Source of the DNA: SABY01 sp964593705
GTDB lineage: Bacteria > Bacteroidota > Bacteroidia > Bacteroidales > 4484-276
Length of the DNA: 64,000 nucleotides
Reading direction: 5' to 3'
Assembly: GCA_964593705.1 (NCBI GenBank)
Contig: CAZQIV010000019.1
Span: forward strand, 1-64,000
Position numbers and translations under genes: made by a program. The notes under the pieces are model-generated. The model worked only from the letters and a program-made list of their open reading frames with translations. It was not told the DNA's origin and ran no database searches. Position 1 is the stretch's first letter; every line of letters begins with the position of its first letter. Shown piece by piece: positions 34,865 through 44,525 of the stretch.

Positions 34865-36489
34865 ATGAAAAACTTTCTTTTACTCACAGTTATTGTAATA
34901 TTTATATCGATTTCGCATACCCCATATTCCCAGTCACCAACAGCCGAAAAGCTTAAAAAAATCGAAAATTCTGACCGGTACAAAGAAATAGTTCATGTGT
35001 GGAATGACCTTGCCTTTGTGTATTTTAATATCGATAGTGATTCAGCCAAAATTGCCCTCGACCTTGCCTTTGAGCTTGCTAATGAAAAGAAATACATAAC
35101 TGGTATTGCCCGCACCCTGATTGGTTATGGCTATTATGAAATAACACAGGATAACTATCCCAAATGCATTAAGTACCTGGATGAAGCATTGGAATTTTAT
35201 AACCAGACCGATGAAAAAATAGTTTTCGACCCTGCTTATAATGCTTACGGCATAGCCTACCAGGCCGTGGCCGAATACGACAAAGCCCTTGAATATTATC
35301 AAAAATTCCTACGACAACATGATTGAACGGGGCAAGGATGCCAGCCCCATACTTGGAAACATGGGCAATATACAAAACGAGATGTTTAATTTTGAAAAGG
35401 GTCTCGAGTATTTTAACCGCGGGCTTGAAGGGGCTAAAAACACAGGTAATCCTTACATGATACTGCAGTTTCAAACCAATATTGCTACTGTTTATGCCGA
35501 CATGAAACAATACAAGAAGGCTATTTCGATGTACCATGAAGTAATTCCCGAAGCGTTAAATCTTGGAATGGATGAAGATGTTGCCCTGGCTTATGGAAAT
35601 ACCGGCCTGGCATTTCATTACCTCAATCAATACGATAGTGCAGCGTATTACATCGAAAAAGCCATCCCCATGCTTACCGACCTCAATAAAGCAACTTTCC
35701 TGATACCTGATTTAAGTGTGCTGGGCGAAGTATATGCAAAAAAGGGCTTGTTCGCGAAAGCCAAAACAAACCTGGAAGAAGCTGAAAAGTTGGCCGACGA
35801 ATTAGGCTCCATCGATAAGTTATCAGGTGTGTATAAATCGTGGGCTGTGTATCTGGAGGAAAAAGGTGATTTTAGGCAGACCCTCGTTTACCAAAAAAAA
35901 CATTCAAACCTTGAAGATAGCGTACACTCTGTAGAGCAACAATCGAAAATTGCACGGCTCGAAACAAAATTTAACTTTCGCGAACAGCAAAAGGAAATCA
36001 AATTGCTGAATGTAGAAAACCGCCTGCATGTTGCTGAAACCTTCAAGGCATAAGCAGAAGGCTAACTTTTTTGTTGCAGGTATGGCCCTGTTGCTGATTA
36101 TCTTATTGCTGATTATTTTTCAATACATCAAAACCAAAAAAGTCAACCGTAGCCTTACCCTGAAGAACCTCGAATTGATGAAGCAAGATAAAATTTACAC
36201 GAAAACCAAAATCACCATCGACGATCTGGCCACCAAACTCAATACCAACCGCAGCTATCTTTCGCAAATCATCAACAGTCATTTCAAAACCAACTACAGG
36301 AGTTTCATCAATAGCTACCGCATTAGCGAGGCAAGGCGCTTGTTGGTAAACCCTTCGTTCGAAAATCACACCATCGAGGCCATTGCTACCGAGGTGGGCT
36401 TTGGCTCGAAATCGGTTTTTAACGAGATTTTTAAGCGCGAAACCGGCATTACCCCTTCCGTTTTCCAGCGAAACGCTAAGACCTTCTAA
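34865..36489 (+). pseudogene. TPR-AraC transcriptional regulator with two frameshifts
   Basis: Three overlapping frames form one gene: signal peptide and TPRs (34865-35326), more TPRs and coiled coil (35289-36053), and a transmembrane helix with AraC-type HTH (36028-36489; 'LATKLNTNRSYLSQIINSHF', 'ISEARRLL', 'IATEVGFGSKSVFNEIFKRE'). One extra T near 35303 ('CAAAAATTCC') and one extra T near 36050 ('GGCATAAGC') each shift the frame; removing them restores 'YYQKSYDNMIERG' and 'FKAKQKANFF'. The segment between the TM helix and HTH is also shorter than in relatives. Either the gene is decayed or the assembly has single-base insertions. Confidence 0.8.
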
Positions 36490-36526
36490 TGTTGATATTT
36501 TTGAAGAGGCATTAAAAGATGTCGCC

Positions 36527-36748
36527 TAATAAGGCAATAAGGTTTGTGAAATATTGGCATATTGTCTCTGTACTAAGGTTGGGGAAAGAGATTCATCCAT
36601 ACGGATGCCCTGCGGTCGTACGGTCTAACTTCGTGTCGTAAGATTTTTAAGAAATTGCTGTTTAAAAATAAAAACCTTATTTCCTGCTTATTAACCTTAG
36701 TAACCTTGATATGCACCTAAGGTTCACCAACCTTATTACCTTATTTCT
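36527..36748. repeat. distant inverted repeat in intergenic DNA
   Basis: AATAAGGCAATAAGGTT (about 36527) and AACCTTATTACCTTATT (about 36731) are inverted copies with one mismatch, about 190 bases apart, and AGGTT/AACCT echoes recur between them. The 36490-36994 gap has no gene that I recognise. Confidence 0.5.
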
Positions 36749-36994
36749 TGAACCCAGGATTTGAGTAAACTCAGGTTGAAGATTTATTGGTAGTATCTAC
36801 GAAGGAAATTCTTATTTGACGACAATGTATTTACGATGGGGTCTGGAATTCTGACTTTACAAATTGAATTATTCAGGCTTAATAAAAGTATCGTTTGGGT
36901 CTATGAAGAAGTTTGATATCCATCATTCTGATGCCTTTACTCATTTTGATGTATAATAGTTGTATCAGTCTTAATGCATGTACTTTATAGTTAA

Positions 36995-37032
36995 TTTTTG
37001 CAGTGCGGTTTTATCAAACCGCACTGCAAAAA
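36995..37032. terminator. perfect 17-bp bidirectional terminator-like hairpin
   Basis: TTTTTGCAGTGCGGTTT (36995-37011) pairs exactly with 37016-37032 around loop TATC, and has A/T runs on both sides. It insulates the promoter of the next gene from upstream transcription. Confidence 0.75.
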
Positions 37033-37033
37033 C

Positions 37034-37065
37034 TTGCATTAGGGTATCCCGGTGATATATCTTTG
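37034..37065 (+). promoter_or_regulatory. promoter of the T9SS protein gene
   Basis: TTG (37034-37036) and TATCTTTG (37058-37065), 21 bases apart, fit the Bacteroidota -33/-7 consensus. The start codon is 36 bases after the -7 element, and AGGAGG at about 37093 gives an unusually strong Shine-Dalgarno sequence for this phylum. Confidence 0.6.
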
Positions 37066-37101
37066 TTTCATTAATTTACAAACAAAAACACAGGAGGCAA
37101 C

Positions 37102-38883
37102 ATGAAAAATTTAATCTTACTTATCAGTTTTCTAACATTAGTGCTACAAGTATCAGTAGCCCAGCAATACACCAAAACCTGGACAGGTGCTGCAGGGGAT
37201 AACAATTATTACAATGATGCCAACTGGGATCCATCAGGAGAACCAGGGTATAATGATGTTGTTGTAATTCCAAGTGGAACATCGGAATGTGTAATTGGGC
37301 CCACTTTCTTTGGTGCTGGCTTGAGTGAATTACACAATTTTGGAGAATTAACCCTGAACAACGTGAGAATGGAAATTGACAAACTACACAACACCAATCA
37401 AATAAACGTTAATGGTGAAGCAACAATCTTTAACAACAGCGAAGGTGGTGTTTTTAACAATCAAGGCAACATAGATGGGTCAACCCAAGATAGCGACCTT
37501 AATATTCATCAATTTAACCAAATTAATAACTCAGGTCAACTAAACATCGATGGCTGCCAAATGATTGGGAATAACATCAACAATACCGGAGATATTCTTG
37601 CCGGAGATAATGGTCTGAATATAACTACAGGCTCGCTCTACAACAATGGTACAATTTTTACAGCAGAGGACCCAACCTCTGTGGGGAGTGTGAAAATTGA
37701 AGCTAATACTGTTACCAATGACGGGATTATTAAAACGGGAGATTCAGAAGGTATGAATGGCGGAAGTATTGAAATTACTGCAGATAAACTTTTTAACAAT
37801 AAAGGTAAATACATTGTTTCTGGAAATGGCGAAACCCCTGACAAAAACGGAAAAGTAATTTTAAACTGTGAGCGCATTGATAACAAAGGCATTATAAAAG
37901 CGGGTTATAGTTCCGGATACAAAGATAGATTCGAAACCTATTTTAACGAGGTTGCGATGTATGCTGATTCAATTTTTATGGAAGGGGACTCCGTAAAAAT
38001 CGAAGCCGACACCATGCGCTTCGTTTTTGATTATATGAAACTTTCGGATATTACTGAATATGGCTCGCTTTACGCGGATGTTTGGATAGAATTTCTTGCT
38101 ACCGAAAATGGCGTACTCGACCTCTCGGAAGGACTTGGCCAGTACATTATGAGCTGTGGAAACTACAATGGCATCCATTTTTACTGCAACAATATCATTC
38201 CGCCTGCACAGGGCATGAATTACATTTGCGATGTTCCGGCTAATGTTCATCCGGCAGATACTACCATTATTCAGGCTTCAATATCGAGCGAATATGTATA
38301 TGATGATGCAGGGCATTCCGGGGCATTTTATGTGCATTTGAAAAACTTGGGCACAGGCAGCAGGGCTTTTGATTACAGCATTTCTTCAATAAATGGCTGG
38401 GCTATCGAAACATCGGGCAGTACTCAAACTTTGACACCTTTTCAAAAAGATAGCATTTTGATAAATTACACTATCCCCGAAGGTGCGTTTTCCCAAACTG
38501 ATACGCTTACTGTTAGTTTATCTTCCGGCGATTTTTCAATATCAGCCCAATCATACATCCACTCTAACCCCGACAGTACAACCGCGATATTTGAACCTGA
38601 AAACTCAACTAATGGATTCGTAAATGTTTTCCCAAATCCTTTCAGGGAGAGCACAAACATTTCATACACGCTTCAATCTAAGGGCATTGTCCGGTTTGAA
38701 GTTTACAACATGAACGGCCACCAGGTATATTCTAACAAACTGGGTGTACAATCTCCCGGCCTAAAACAATTTGGTTGGGATGCACACGGAAATCAAGGTC
38801 AAAAACTCAATTCCGGAATATATTTCTATAAAATACTCAGCAATACAAAGCCACAATATTCGGGCAAACTTATCATCGAATAA
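37102..38883 (+). CDS. T9SS-exported beta-helix-like surface protein
   Basis: A 593-residue secreted protein. Signal peptide 1-20; then an Asn/Gly-rich repetitive region ('TFNNQGNIDGS'-like units, 'NNSGQLNIDGCQMIGNNINN', 'VTNDGIIKTGDSEG') typical of right-handed beta-helices, residues about 60-290; a middle domain to about 400; an Ig-like segment; and a type A T9SS sorting domain of the FlgD-like sort ('VNVFPNPFRESTNISYTLQS' ... 'LNSGIYFYKILSN'). It has its own promoter and a strong terminator, so it is a single-gene unit. Its RBS is close to ideal, suggesting high expression. Adhesion or surface-layer roles are possible but unproven. Confidence 0.82.
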   Translation: MKNLILLISFLTLVLQVSVAQQYTKTWTGAAGDNNYYNDANWDPSGEPGYNDVVVIPSGTSECVIGPTFFGAGLSELHNFGELTLNNVRMEIDKLHNTNQINVNGEATIFNNSEGGVFNNQGNIDGSTQDSDLNIHQFNQINNSGQLNIDGCQMIGNNINNTGDILAGDNGLNITTGSLYNNGTIFTAEDPTSVGSVKIEANTVTNDGIIKTGDSEGMNGGSIEITADKLFNNKGKYIVSGNGETPDKNGKVILNCERIDNKGIIKAGYSSGYKDRFETYFNEVAMYADSIFMEGDSVKIEADTMRFVFDYMKLSDITEYGSLYADVWIEFLATENGVLDLSEGLGQYIMSCGNYNGIHFYCNNIIPPAQGMNYICDVPANVHPADTTIIQASISSEYVYDDAGHSGAFYVHLKNLGTGSRAFDYSISSINGWAIETSGSTQTLTPFQKDSILINYTIPEGAFSQTDTLTVSLSSGDFSISAQSYIHSNPDSTTAIFEPENSTNGFVNVFPNPFRESTNISYTLQSKGIVRFEVYNMNGHQVYSNKLGVQSPGLKQFGWDAHGNQGQKLNSGIYFYKILSNTKPQYSGKLIIE

Positions 38884-38935
38884 CAAACATCAGGTGGCGA
38901 TCTCCCCCAAAAAGGTTGCCTCCTGCTTGGGGACG

Positions 38936-38963
38936 GGCGCGACTTTTTAGTCGCGCCTTTTTT
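38936..38963 (+). terminator. rho-independent terminator
   Basis: GGCGCGACT and AGTCGCGCC form a 9-bp GC-rich stem with a TTTT loop and a run of six T, about 50 bases after the surface protein gene. Confidence 0.9.
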
Positions 38964-39246
38964 CTTTCATCAAACTCCCTGGAAATTTTTGCTGAAAATG
39001 GCTTGGTTGAAATTGCAGGAAAATATTTATGGAGTAGAATAATTGATTGGAGGTTATAGATTTTTTACCACATCTTAAATCTAAAATCGTTAATCTTCAA
39101 TCTGAAATTAAAAAAATAATCAAATGGAAAAGAACACAGATGACCCCGAAAAAACGGGGCAGGCTCGGATTGGACAGATACTCGCAGATAGAAAAAATCT
39201 TTAAAAACCTGTCTCATCCATTTTCAAAAAAAGGAATAATCGGAAA

Positions 39247-39292
39247 GTAAAGACGCACGGCCTGTCCCGGCACTACGGGAGCCATGCGTCTC
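39247..39292. repeat. GC-rich inverted repeat (GACGCA...TGCGTC)
   Basis: AGACGCACGGC and GCCATGCGTCT flank a smaller CCGG/ACTACGGG hairpin. It resembles a dispersed intergenic repeat. The rest of 38964-39318 contains no recognisable gene. Confidence 0.45.
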
Positions 39293-39318
39293 AACTTGCC
39301 AAAAACAATCAAAAACAA

Positions 39319-39348
39319 AAAAGACAAGGCCATATAACCTTGTCTTTT
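39319..39348 (-). terminator. ferritin terminator
   Basis: AAAAGACAAGG and CCTTGTCTTTT form an 11-bp stem with an 8-base loop, about 25 bases past the ferritin stop (minus strand), with T-runs in both directions. Confidence 0.8.
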
Positions 39349-39372
39349 ATGCTTTGCTTACTATAAAATTTG

Positions 39373-39885
39373 TTATGCACCAGCGGCTGCTTCAGCAGCA
39401 GCCTTGCCCGAAAGAAACATATCGAGGTGGAAGTTTCCACCTTTGGAATCACCAACAAGCTTGATTTTATCAACAATTTCCTGAGCAAGACTCTCCTCCT
39501 CTATTTGCTCTGTTACAAACCACTGCAAAAAGCTATTGGTGGTATGGTCTTTTTCGGTAAGACAGATGTCAACCAACTCATTAATTTTTTTGCTTACGTA
39601 CCTTTCGTGGTTCAGCACATCATTAAACAACTCTTCTAACGAATTGAACTTGGATGAAGGCTGTTCCAAAGCTGCAAGTTGTGCATGTCCGCCACGGTCG
39701 TTCAAAAAATGAACAAACTTTAGCATGTGCGAACGCTCTTCGTCGCTGTGGGTATAAAGAAATTCTGCCGCACCTGAAAATCCATTTAACTCGCACCATG
39801 ATGCCATTGCCATGTAAATCCGCGATGATTGCTCTTCAAGCTCTATTTGTTCGTTAATTGCTTTTTCTAAATTTTTTGAAATCAT
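39373..39885 (-). CDS. ftnA: ferritin
   Basis: A 170-residue non-heme ferritin that oxidises Fe(II) and stores iron. Ferroxidase residues are visible: Glu in 'INEQIELEEQSSRIYMAMAS', the E-E-x-x-H motif 'SDEERSHM', and 'EQIEEESLAQEIVDKI' in the later helix. A short Ala-rich tail (KAAAEAAAGA) extends the usual C-terminus. The gene has a terminator and a divergent neighbour, with an inverted repeat AAATGTA-N6-TACATTT 67 bases upstream that may bind an iron or oxidative-stress regulator. Confidence 0.95.
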   Translation of the reverse strand: MISKNLEKAINEQIELEEQSSRIYMAMASWCELNGFSGAAEFLYTHSDEERSHMLKFVHFLNDRGGHAQLAALEQPSSKFNSLEELFNDVLNHERYVSKKINELVDICLTEKDHTTNSFLQWFVTEQIEEESLAQEIVDKIKLVGDSKGGNFHLDMFLSGKAAAEAAAGA

Positions 39886-39942
39886 TTTATTTTATGTTTA
39901 AGTTTCTATTTAGTAACACTATTATTGATCGAATGTTTATTC

Positions 39943-39971
39943 TACATCAATAAATGTATTGCTCTACATTT
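39943..39971. promoter_or_regulatory. candidate operator between ferritin and symporter genes
   Basis: AAATGTA (39952-39958) and TACATTT (39965-39971) form an inverted repeat with a 6-base spacer. An overlapping repeat TACAT-N6-ATGTA (39943-39958) shares the centre half-site, so TACAT/ATGTA occurs as an array. The position, 67 bases before the ferritin start, suits a repressor or activator. Confidence 0.45.
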
Positions 39972-40094
39972 TTATTGTTGAACAAACATTTGCAATTTTA
40001 ACAAAAAAGCCTGTGAGGGCAATTGCTTTTAAACTTTCTTAACCTGATTAATTCACAAAAGTAAATATGACTATTTTTGGAAAAATTCTAAACT

Positions 40095-41525
40095 ATGGAG
40101 TGGCTGATTTTCTGGATAGTAATCTACCTTGTGGTAATTATATTTTTTACCTTACGCCATGTAAAAACCACCGACCTTGAGGCCTACCTTGTAAACAACC
40201 GGAATACCCCAACGCTACCTTTGGTGTTTACTACGCTGGCCACATTCGTGGGAGGTGGTACTTCCATTGGCTTGATGGCCATGGGTTATGAGTCGGGGTT
40301 TGCTGCAGTCGGGATTGGCGTTGCCTATGTGATCGGGTTTTTCATTTTATCGCGTTATGCAGGAAAAATCAATGCCGATGGTGTGAAAAGAAAAATCTAC
40401 TCCTTGCCCGGCTTTCTTAATAAAAGTTATACCGACCAAAAACACCCCGGCTACTCGCGCATGTTTTCATCGGTGGTAAGTGGCGTTAATATTTTTATTT
40501 TTTTCTTTCTGCTGGCGGCTCAATTTGTGGGGATGGCCTCGTTGCTCAAGTTTTCCTTTGACATTGGGTTTCAATCGGCAGCCATCATTTCGTGTCTCAT
40601 TGTAATTTTTTATACCGCTCTGGCGGGATTGTCGGGGGTAATCATCACCGACATGATTCAATTTGTTGTGATCCTACTGATGATTGTTTCCATTTTTATC
40701 CCCGGAATTTGGTCGGATACACTTGGCCTCACAAAACTTTCGGAACTTCCTGGCGAAATGCTAAACGGCACAAAATATGGCATCCTCTTTTTGGTGGGCC
40801 TTCCACTATTTCTGGCGCCCTCGGTGATGGTTCGGATGGATATCTGGCAGCGAATTCTGGCAGCGAGAAGTCCAAAAGTCGCCAAACGGGTGAGCATTAT
40901 TTCAGGCTTCGGGATGTTGCCGTTTTATATTTTGTTCCCGCTCGTGGGCATGGCCATCCGGCTGGTTGTTGCCGATGAGATTGCCCCGCGTGATGTGGCC
41001 TATATTTTCCTTGAGCGTCACAGCAACCAGTTTATCCTGGGTTTTGCAGTGGTGGGTTTGCTTTCTGCATTGATGTCTTCGGGCGACAGCTTTCTTAACC
41101 TGATCTCCATTTCTGCTGTAAAGGACTTCGTGGGATGGAAACAGAAAACGCCGGACATCACTTCAAACAAAACCCAAAAAAGTGTCAGGTTTACTACTAT
41201 CGTTTTTGGTTTCATCGCCCTTTTTATGGCGCTGTCTTTCCCGAAAATTGTTGATTTAATGGTGGTAGGACTTGCCACGATAGTAATTTTTGTGCCGGTA
41301 ACTTTCCTTGCATTAATCAAACAGGATGTGCATAATTACCGAACTGCCGCACTGTGGAGCATCATCGTAGGTTTTGTTGTAAACCTGTCATTTTTTATTT
41401 GGGGAATTGCAGCTCCCGAACAATTTGAAGCCAAAGCTTCATTTATTCCCGGGTTTCTTTCGGCGCTGATTACACTCCTTGTCGGGATATTACTTACAAA
41501 TAAAACGCACAGCACGAAAGTGTGA
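40095..41525 (+). CDS. sodium:solute symporter (SSS family)
   Basis: A 476-residue inner-membrane protein with about 13 transmembrane segments, a normal SSF size. Family-typical stretches are 'TTLATFVGGGTSIGLMAMGYESG', 'AGLSGVIITDMIQFVVILLMI' and 'GLLSALMSSGDSFLNLISI', which include the Na2-site Ser residues. It takes up a solute driven by sodium; the substrate (sugar, amino acid, pantothenate or other) cannot be decided from sequence. It is divergent to ferritin and apparently monocistronic. Confidence 0.9.
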   Translation: MEWLIFWIVIYLVVIIFFTLRHVKTTDLEAYLVNNRNTPTLPLVFTTLATFVGGGTSIGLMAMGYESGFAAVGIGVAYVIGFFILSRYAGKINADGVKRKIYSLPGFLNKSYTDQKHPGYSRMFSSVVSGVNIFIFFFLLAAQFVGMASLLKFSFDIGFQSAAIISCLIVIFYTALAGLSGVIITDMIQFVVILLMIVSIFIPGIWSDTLGLTKLSELPGEMLNGTKYGILFLVGLPLFLAPSVMVRMDIWQRILAARSPKVAKRVSIISGFGMLPFYILFPLVGMAIRLVVADEIAPRDVAYIFLERHSNQFILGFAVVGLLSALMSSGDSFLNLISISAVKDFVGWKQKTPDITSNKTQKSVRFTTIVFGFIALFMALSFPKIVDLMVVGLATIVIFVPVTFLALIKQDVHNYRTAALWSIIVGFVVNLSFFIWGIAAPEQFEAKASFIPGFLSALITLLVGILLTNKTHSTKV

Positions 41526-41557
41526 ATCCATCGTACCCCCCGGGATATACTTTGTAA

Positions 41558-42760
41558 TTATTCAAATTCATAAAGAAACTTATTTAGCGGGAGATGAGCG
41601 ATCCCTTCGTGGCTCGCGCCAGTATATTCGTCCAGCGTAATTACATATTTTGGATAGTTATCTTTAATGGCTTTTAAATTACCAAATTCCCTTTCCATAG
41701 TTTGCATTTCGACAATGCGCAGGGCCACCTGGATGTAAATTTTCTCGCCATTTCTTTCCGCGATAAAATCCACTTCTTTGTCATTTTGTTTCCCAATTAA
41801 AACAGAATATCCCAGGAACTTTAAATGCAGGTAAACGACATTCTCCAATATTTGTCCCAAATCAAAAGGGGAAAACCCTACAACTGCATTTCTAATTCCA
41901 ATATCATTGAAATAATATTTTTCGCCAAGTTCAAATACCTTTTTACCTTGAATGTCGGCCCTCCTTACTTTTGCAATCAGCATGGCAGTAGTAAGATAAT
42001 CTATATAATTGAGCACCACATTAATTGAAATCCTGATGTTTTGAGATTTTAAAAACTTAACGATATTTCGTGCCGAAACTATATTTCCGATTTCTCCGGC
42101 AAGGTATCGTATCAATCGAACAAGGAACTCAACATTCCTTACCTGAAAGCGCGATACAACATCACGAAAAAGTATGGATTGATTTATATTCTTCAAATAA
42201 TCAAAAACAGTATCATCATCCAGTTTTAAATGTATTAAGTAAGGTAAGCCCCCAAATTTTAAATACTTATCAATGCTGTCCTGATTATGGTTTAATTTAT
42301 GAAACAATAAAAACTCGGGGTAGCTTAAAGCATAAACAGGTATTTCAACATATCTTCCCCCAAGGTAAGTTGCCAGTTCTCCCGACAAAAGATGTGCATT
42401 GCTTCCGGTGCAATAAATATCAAACCCACCTTCGGCAAGCAGGCTTTTTAGGGCTTTTTCGAATTGAGAAACTTCTTGTATTTCATCAATCATCAAAACA
42501 TTTAAGCGATCATCAACAGACTTTGACTTTACATGTTCATATAGGAGCTTAAAATCCGTAAGCGACTCATATTCTATTAATTCTAAGTTAAGATAAATGA
42601 TATTTACCTCGGGAAGAAGTCGTTTTATGCTATCCATGGTTTGATAAAGCAAATAACTTTTCCCAACCCTCCTTTGGCCAATAAATACCTTGATAAGATC
42701 CTTGCCAATGTATTTTTCAATTTGATTTTTGTATGTTTTTCGTACAATAAATGGTTTCAT
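41558..42760 (-). CDS. AAA_14/DUF4143 ATP-binding protein
   Basis: A 400-residue protein starting 'MKPFIVRKTYKNQIEKYIGK'; 21 upstream codons are rejected because they overlap the promoter region. The AAA_14 domain has the Walker A motif 'VFIGQRRVGKSYLLYQ', Walker B 'LNVLMIDEIQEV' and the sensor region 'IYCTGSNAHLLSGELATYLGGRYVEI'. The C-terminal half is DUF4143 with 'VVYLHLKFLGYSVLIGKQNDKEVDFIAERNG', the D/E-V-D-F pattern typical of a PD-(D/E)XK-like fold. These proteins are common and of uncertain role, possibly DNA transactions or defence. A palindromic operator surrounds its -7 element. Confidence 0.88.
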   Translation of the reverse strand: MKPFIVRKTYKNQIEKYIGKDLIKVFIGQRRVGKSYLLYQTMDSIKRLLPEVNIIYLNLELIEYESLTDFKLLYEHVKSKSVDDRLNVLMIDEIQEVSQFEKALKSLLAEGGFDIYCTGSNAHLLSGELATYLGGRYVEIPVYALSYPEFLLFHKLNHNQDSIDKYLKFGGLPYLIHLKLDDDTVFDYLKNINQSILFRDVVSRFQVRNVEFLVRLIRYLAGEIGNIVSARNIVKFLKSQNIRISINVVLNYIDYLTTAMLIAKVRRADIQGKKVFELGEKYYFNDIGIRNAVVGFSPFDLGQILENVVYLHLKFLGYSVLIGKQNDKEVDFIAERNGEKIYIQVALRIVEMQTMEREFGNLKAIKDNYPKYVITLDEYTGASHEGIAHLPLNKFLYEFE

Positions 42761-42770
42761 CCAATAAGTT

Positions 42771-42816
42771 TTATAAATGACACTTCCACAAAAGTACAAC
42801 GATTTGTCATTTATAA
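42771..42816 (-). promoter_or_regulatory. promoter flanked by a perfect 12-bp inverted repeat
   Basis: TTATAAATGACA (42771-42782) and TGTCATTTATAA (42805-42816) are exact inverted copies. Between them, on the minus strand, lies the -7 element TACTTTTG (42789-42796). One arm covers the expected start of transcription and the other the -33 region, a classical repressor layout. A further half-site TTGTCATTT occurs at about 42845. Confidence 0.65.
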
Positions 42817-43540
42817 CAAACAAATGTTGTCTTTAATGCAAAATTGTCATTTAAAAAACCCCGTGCTTTGAATAATATCGTTGCGCCTGTCCCGACCAAT
42901 TCAGCGATTTTATTAAACCTCTTTGATTTAGTAAATAGAAATTTAAACATCACATAAAGATGAATGTTTTGAAAATTAGATATGGCGGAAGTGAAATTCA
43001 AATAGCGAAACCTCCCGAAAAATCGGGGCAGGCTGTACCGGGTTTTTTTGAATCATGGTGATTTTATGAGCTACTATACCTCAACCTCCCGCATGGGCGG
43101 GACAGGCTGTGCCGGGTTGCTAAAAACTCAGTATGAGTTTAGGTATTGTAGTAAATCAATATCCCTAAAGAAAAACTACCACGTAGTGGTTGCGCTATAT
43201 GAATGAAAAAAACTCAATAGCTTTCGGCATTTGATAAAGGTAATCATTGCCCCGATAGCTATCGGGGGTATAAACCACATCATTTAGTGCTTCCGCCAAA
43301 ATTGATTTTAGAGAAACACTGACAAAGTGCCTGAATACCACTATTAAAACAACTACATTGCTATTGCAAACAAGCAGTAAAAAATCGCTGACCAATTCGG
43401 GGCTGCACCCCGTAAGTTTCTTTTGGTTCAAACTTATTTGTCAAAAATAGCCATTTCGTTGTCAAAAATTATTCCATCGAGACTTGAAGTGATTCGTAGG
43501 ACACTACAACACCAAAACCGGCAACACCGCTTCGCAGCAG
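42817..43540. other. intergenic with two copies of a 36-bp repeat
   Basis: Two related units, 43009-43044 and 43083-43118, share AACCTCCCG, a short CG-rich inversion, CAGGCTGT and CCGGGTT. A CCGATAGCTATCGG palindrome is near 43252. A minus-strand frame at 43195-43431 has no recognisable family and low coding look, so no gene is called in this 720-base stretch. Confidence 0.5.
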
Positions 43541-43747
43541 CTAATCCTCCAGAAACTCGTTGAACTTCTCATCGATGTGCTGGTTAAACCACTTGATGAT
43601 TACCGACCGCCGAAAGCGCCACTCCTTTCCCAGCTTTGCTGCAGGAATTTTCTTTTCCTGAGCCCATGTGTAAATGGTTTGGGGCTTCAACCGAAGATAC
43701 GCGGCCACCTCCTCAATATTCATAATCTCATTCTCTGGCAGGCTCAT
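43541..43747 (-). CDS. excisionase-like helix-turn-helix protein
   Basis: A 68-residue MerR/excisionase-type (HTH_17) DNA-binding protein: 'IMNIEEVAAYLRLKPQTIYTWAQEKKIPAAKLGKEWRFRRS' is the complete winged-helix pattern, and the C-terminal helix is 'IIKWFNQHIDEKFNEFL'. The first ATG overlaps the end of the upstream membrane protein gene by 20 bases; the internal Met at residue 9 would avoid the overlap. Same-strand coupling with the membrane protein gene suggests one transcript. Such small HTH proteins can be regulators or recombination directionality factors; no integrase is nearby. Confidence 0.85.
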   Translation of the reverse strand: MSLPENEIMNIEEVAAYLRLKPQTIYTWAQEKKIPAAKLGKEWRFRRSVIIKWFNQHIDEKFNEFLED

Positions 43748-44525
43748 CAGCTCTTGGTTTTGAGGTTATGGTATCGCTTACCGGATTTTCACCAACAGGT
43801 TCTTCAATCTGTAACTTCTTTACGGGTTTTACCCCATCGCGCCAGCCCATTAAATCGCCCATACTCTGAATTACGGCAAGATAAAAATTACCCTCTTTTT
43901 CCCTGAAAATTTCCATGGGCAGGTTTTTATCCCCAACAAAAGGCCTGAGGTTCCATGCCAATTGCATCCCAACAAAAGCAAAAATAAATATCCAGAATTT
44001 AAAAATATTGATCCCTATTTTGGGATAAACACTTTTCTTTTCGCACGAAAACTTCAAGGCTTCAATAATGGTAAACATCCCGAAAATGCCCGAAAAAACA
44101 AAAATGCCCACATGCAAAAGTTTAAGAAAAGCGTAATTGTTGCCGGTGATCATAAAGAAAATAACAATGGGCGCAAATGAGGCCATGATGGTGGTAAGTA
44201 CCACAAATCCCGACAAGATGGTGCTTACCATTTGCCCCAGCGACAGCCGCGAACCCAGCATGTACTGGATAACATAAAAGGCCGGGAAGCAGATAGAGAG
44301 CGCCAGCAGCAACAGGGCTGGAACCTTCAACCCCGTAACAAGGGCTTGCATCGGGCTGTTATAACTCCCCATCACCACACCATAAAAAAAGGCAAGGACA
44401 AATATGATGAGTGTTTGATAAAGCGTTGAGCGAAAAGTATTTTCATTGTTGTTGAGCTGCTCAAAATATGCTTCACGATTTTGAAAAACAGCAAATACCG
44501 ACATTATTCCTGATTTTTTTTCCAT
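43728..44525 (-). CDS. Yip1-like membrane protein
   Basis: A 265-residue integral membrane protein with five or six hydrophobic segments between residues about 35 and 200 ('QTLIIFVLAFFYGVVMGSYN', 'APIVIFFMITGNNYAFLKLL', 'LLHVGIFVFSGIFGMFTIIE') and a 65-residue hydrophilic tail. The pattern is like Yip1/YIF1-type bacterial proteins. Function is unknown; the gene overlaps the small HTH gene downstream by 20 bases. Confidence 0.65.
   Translation of the reverse strand: MEKKSGIMSVFAVFQNREAYFEQLNNNENTFRSTLYQTLIIFVLAFFYGVVMGSYNSPMQALVTGLKVPALLLLALSICFPAFYVIQYMLGSRLSLGQMVSTILSGFVVLTTIMASFAPIVIFFMITGNNYAFLKLLHVGIFVFSGIFGMFTIIEALKFSCEKKSVYPKIGINIFKFWIFIFAFVGMQLAWNLRPFVGDKNLPMEIFREKEGNFYLAVIQSMGDLMGWRDGVKPVKKLQIEEPVGENPVSDTITSKPRADEPARE

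Noticed and set aside
43195..43431. 78-codon minus-strand frame
   Set aside because: No family and located within repeat-bearing intergenic DNA; insufficient evidence.
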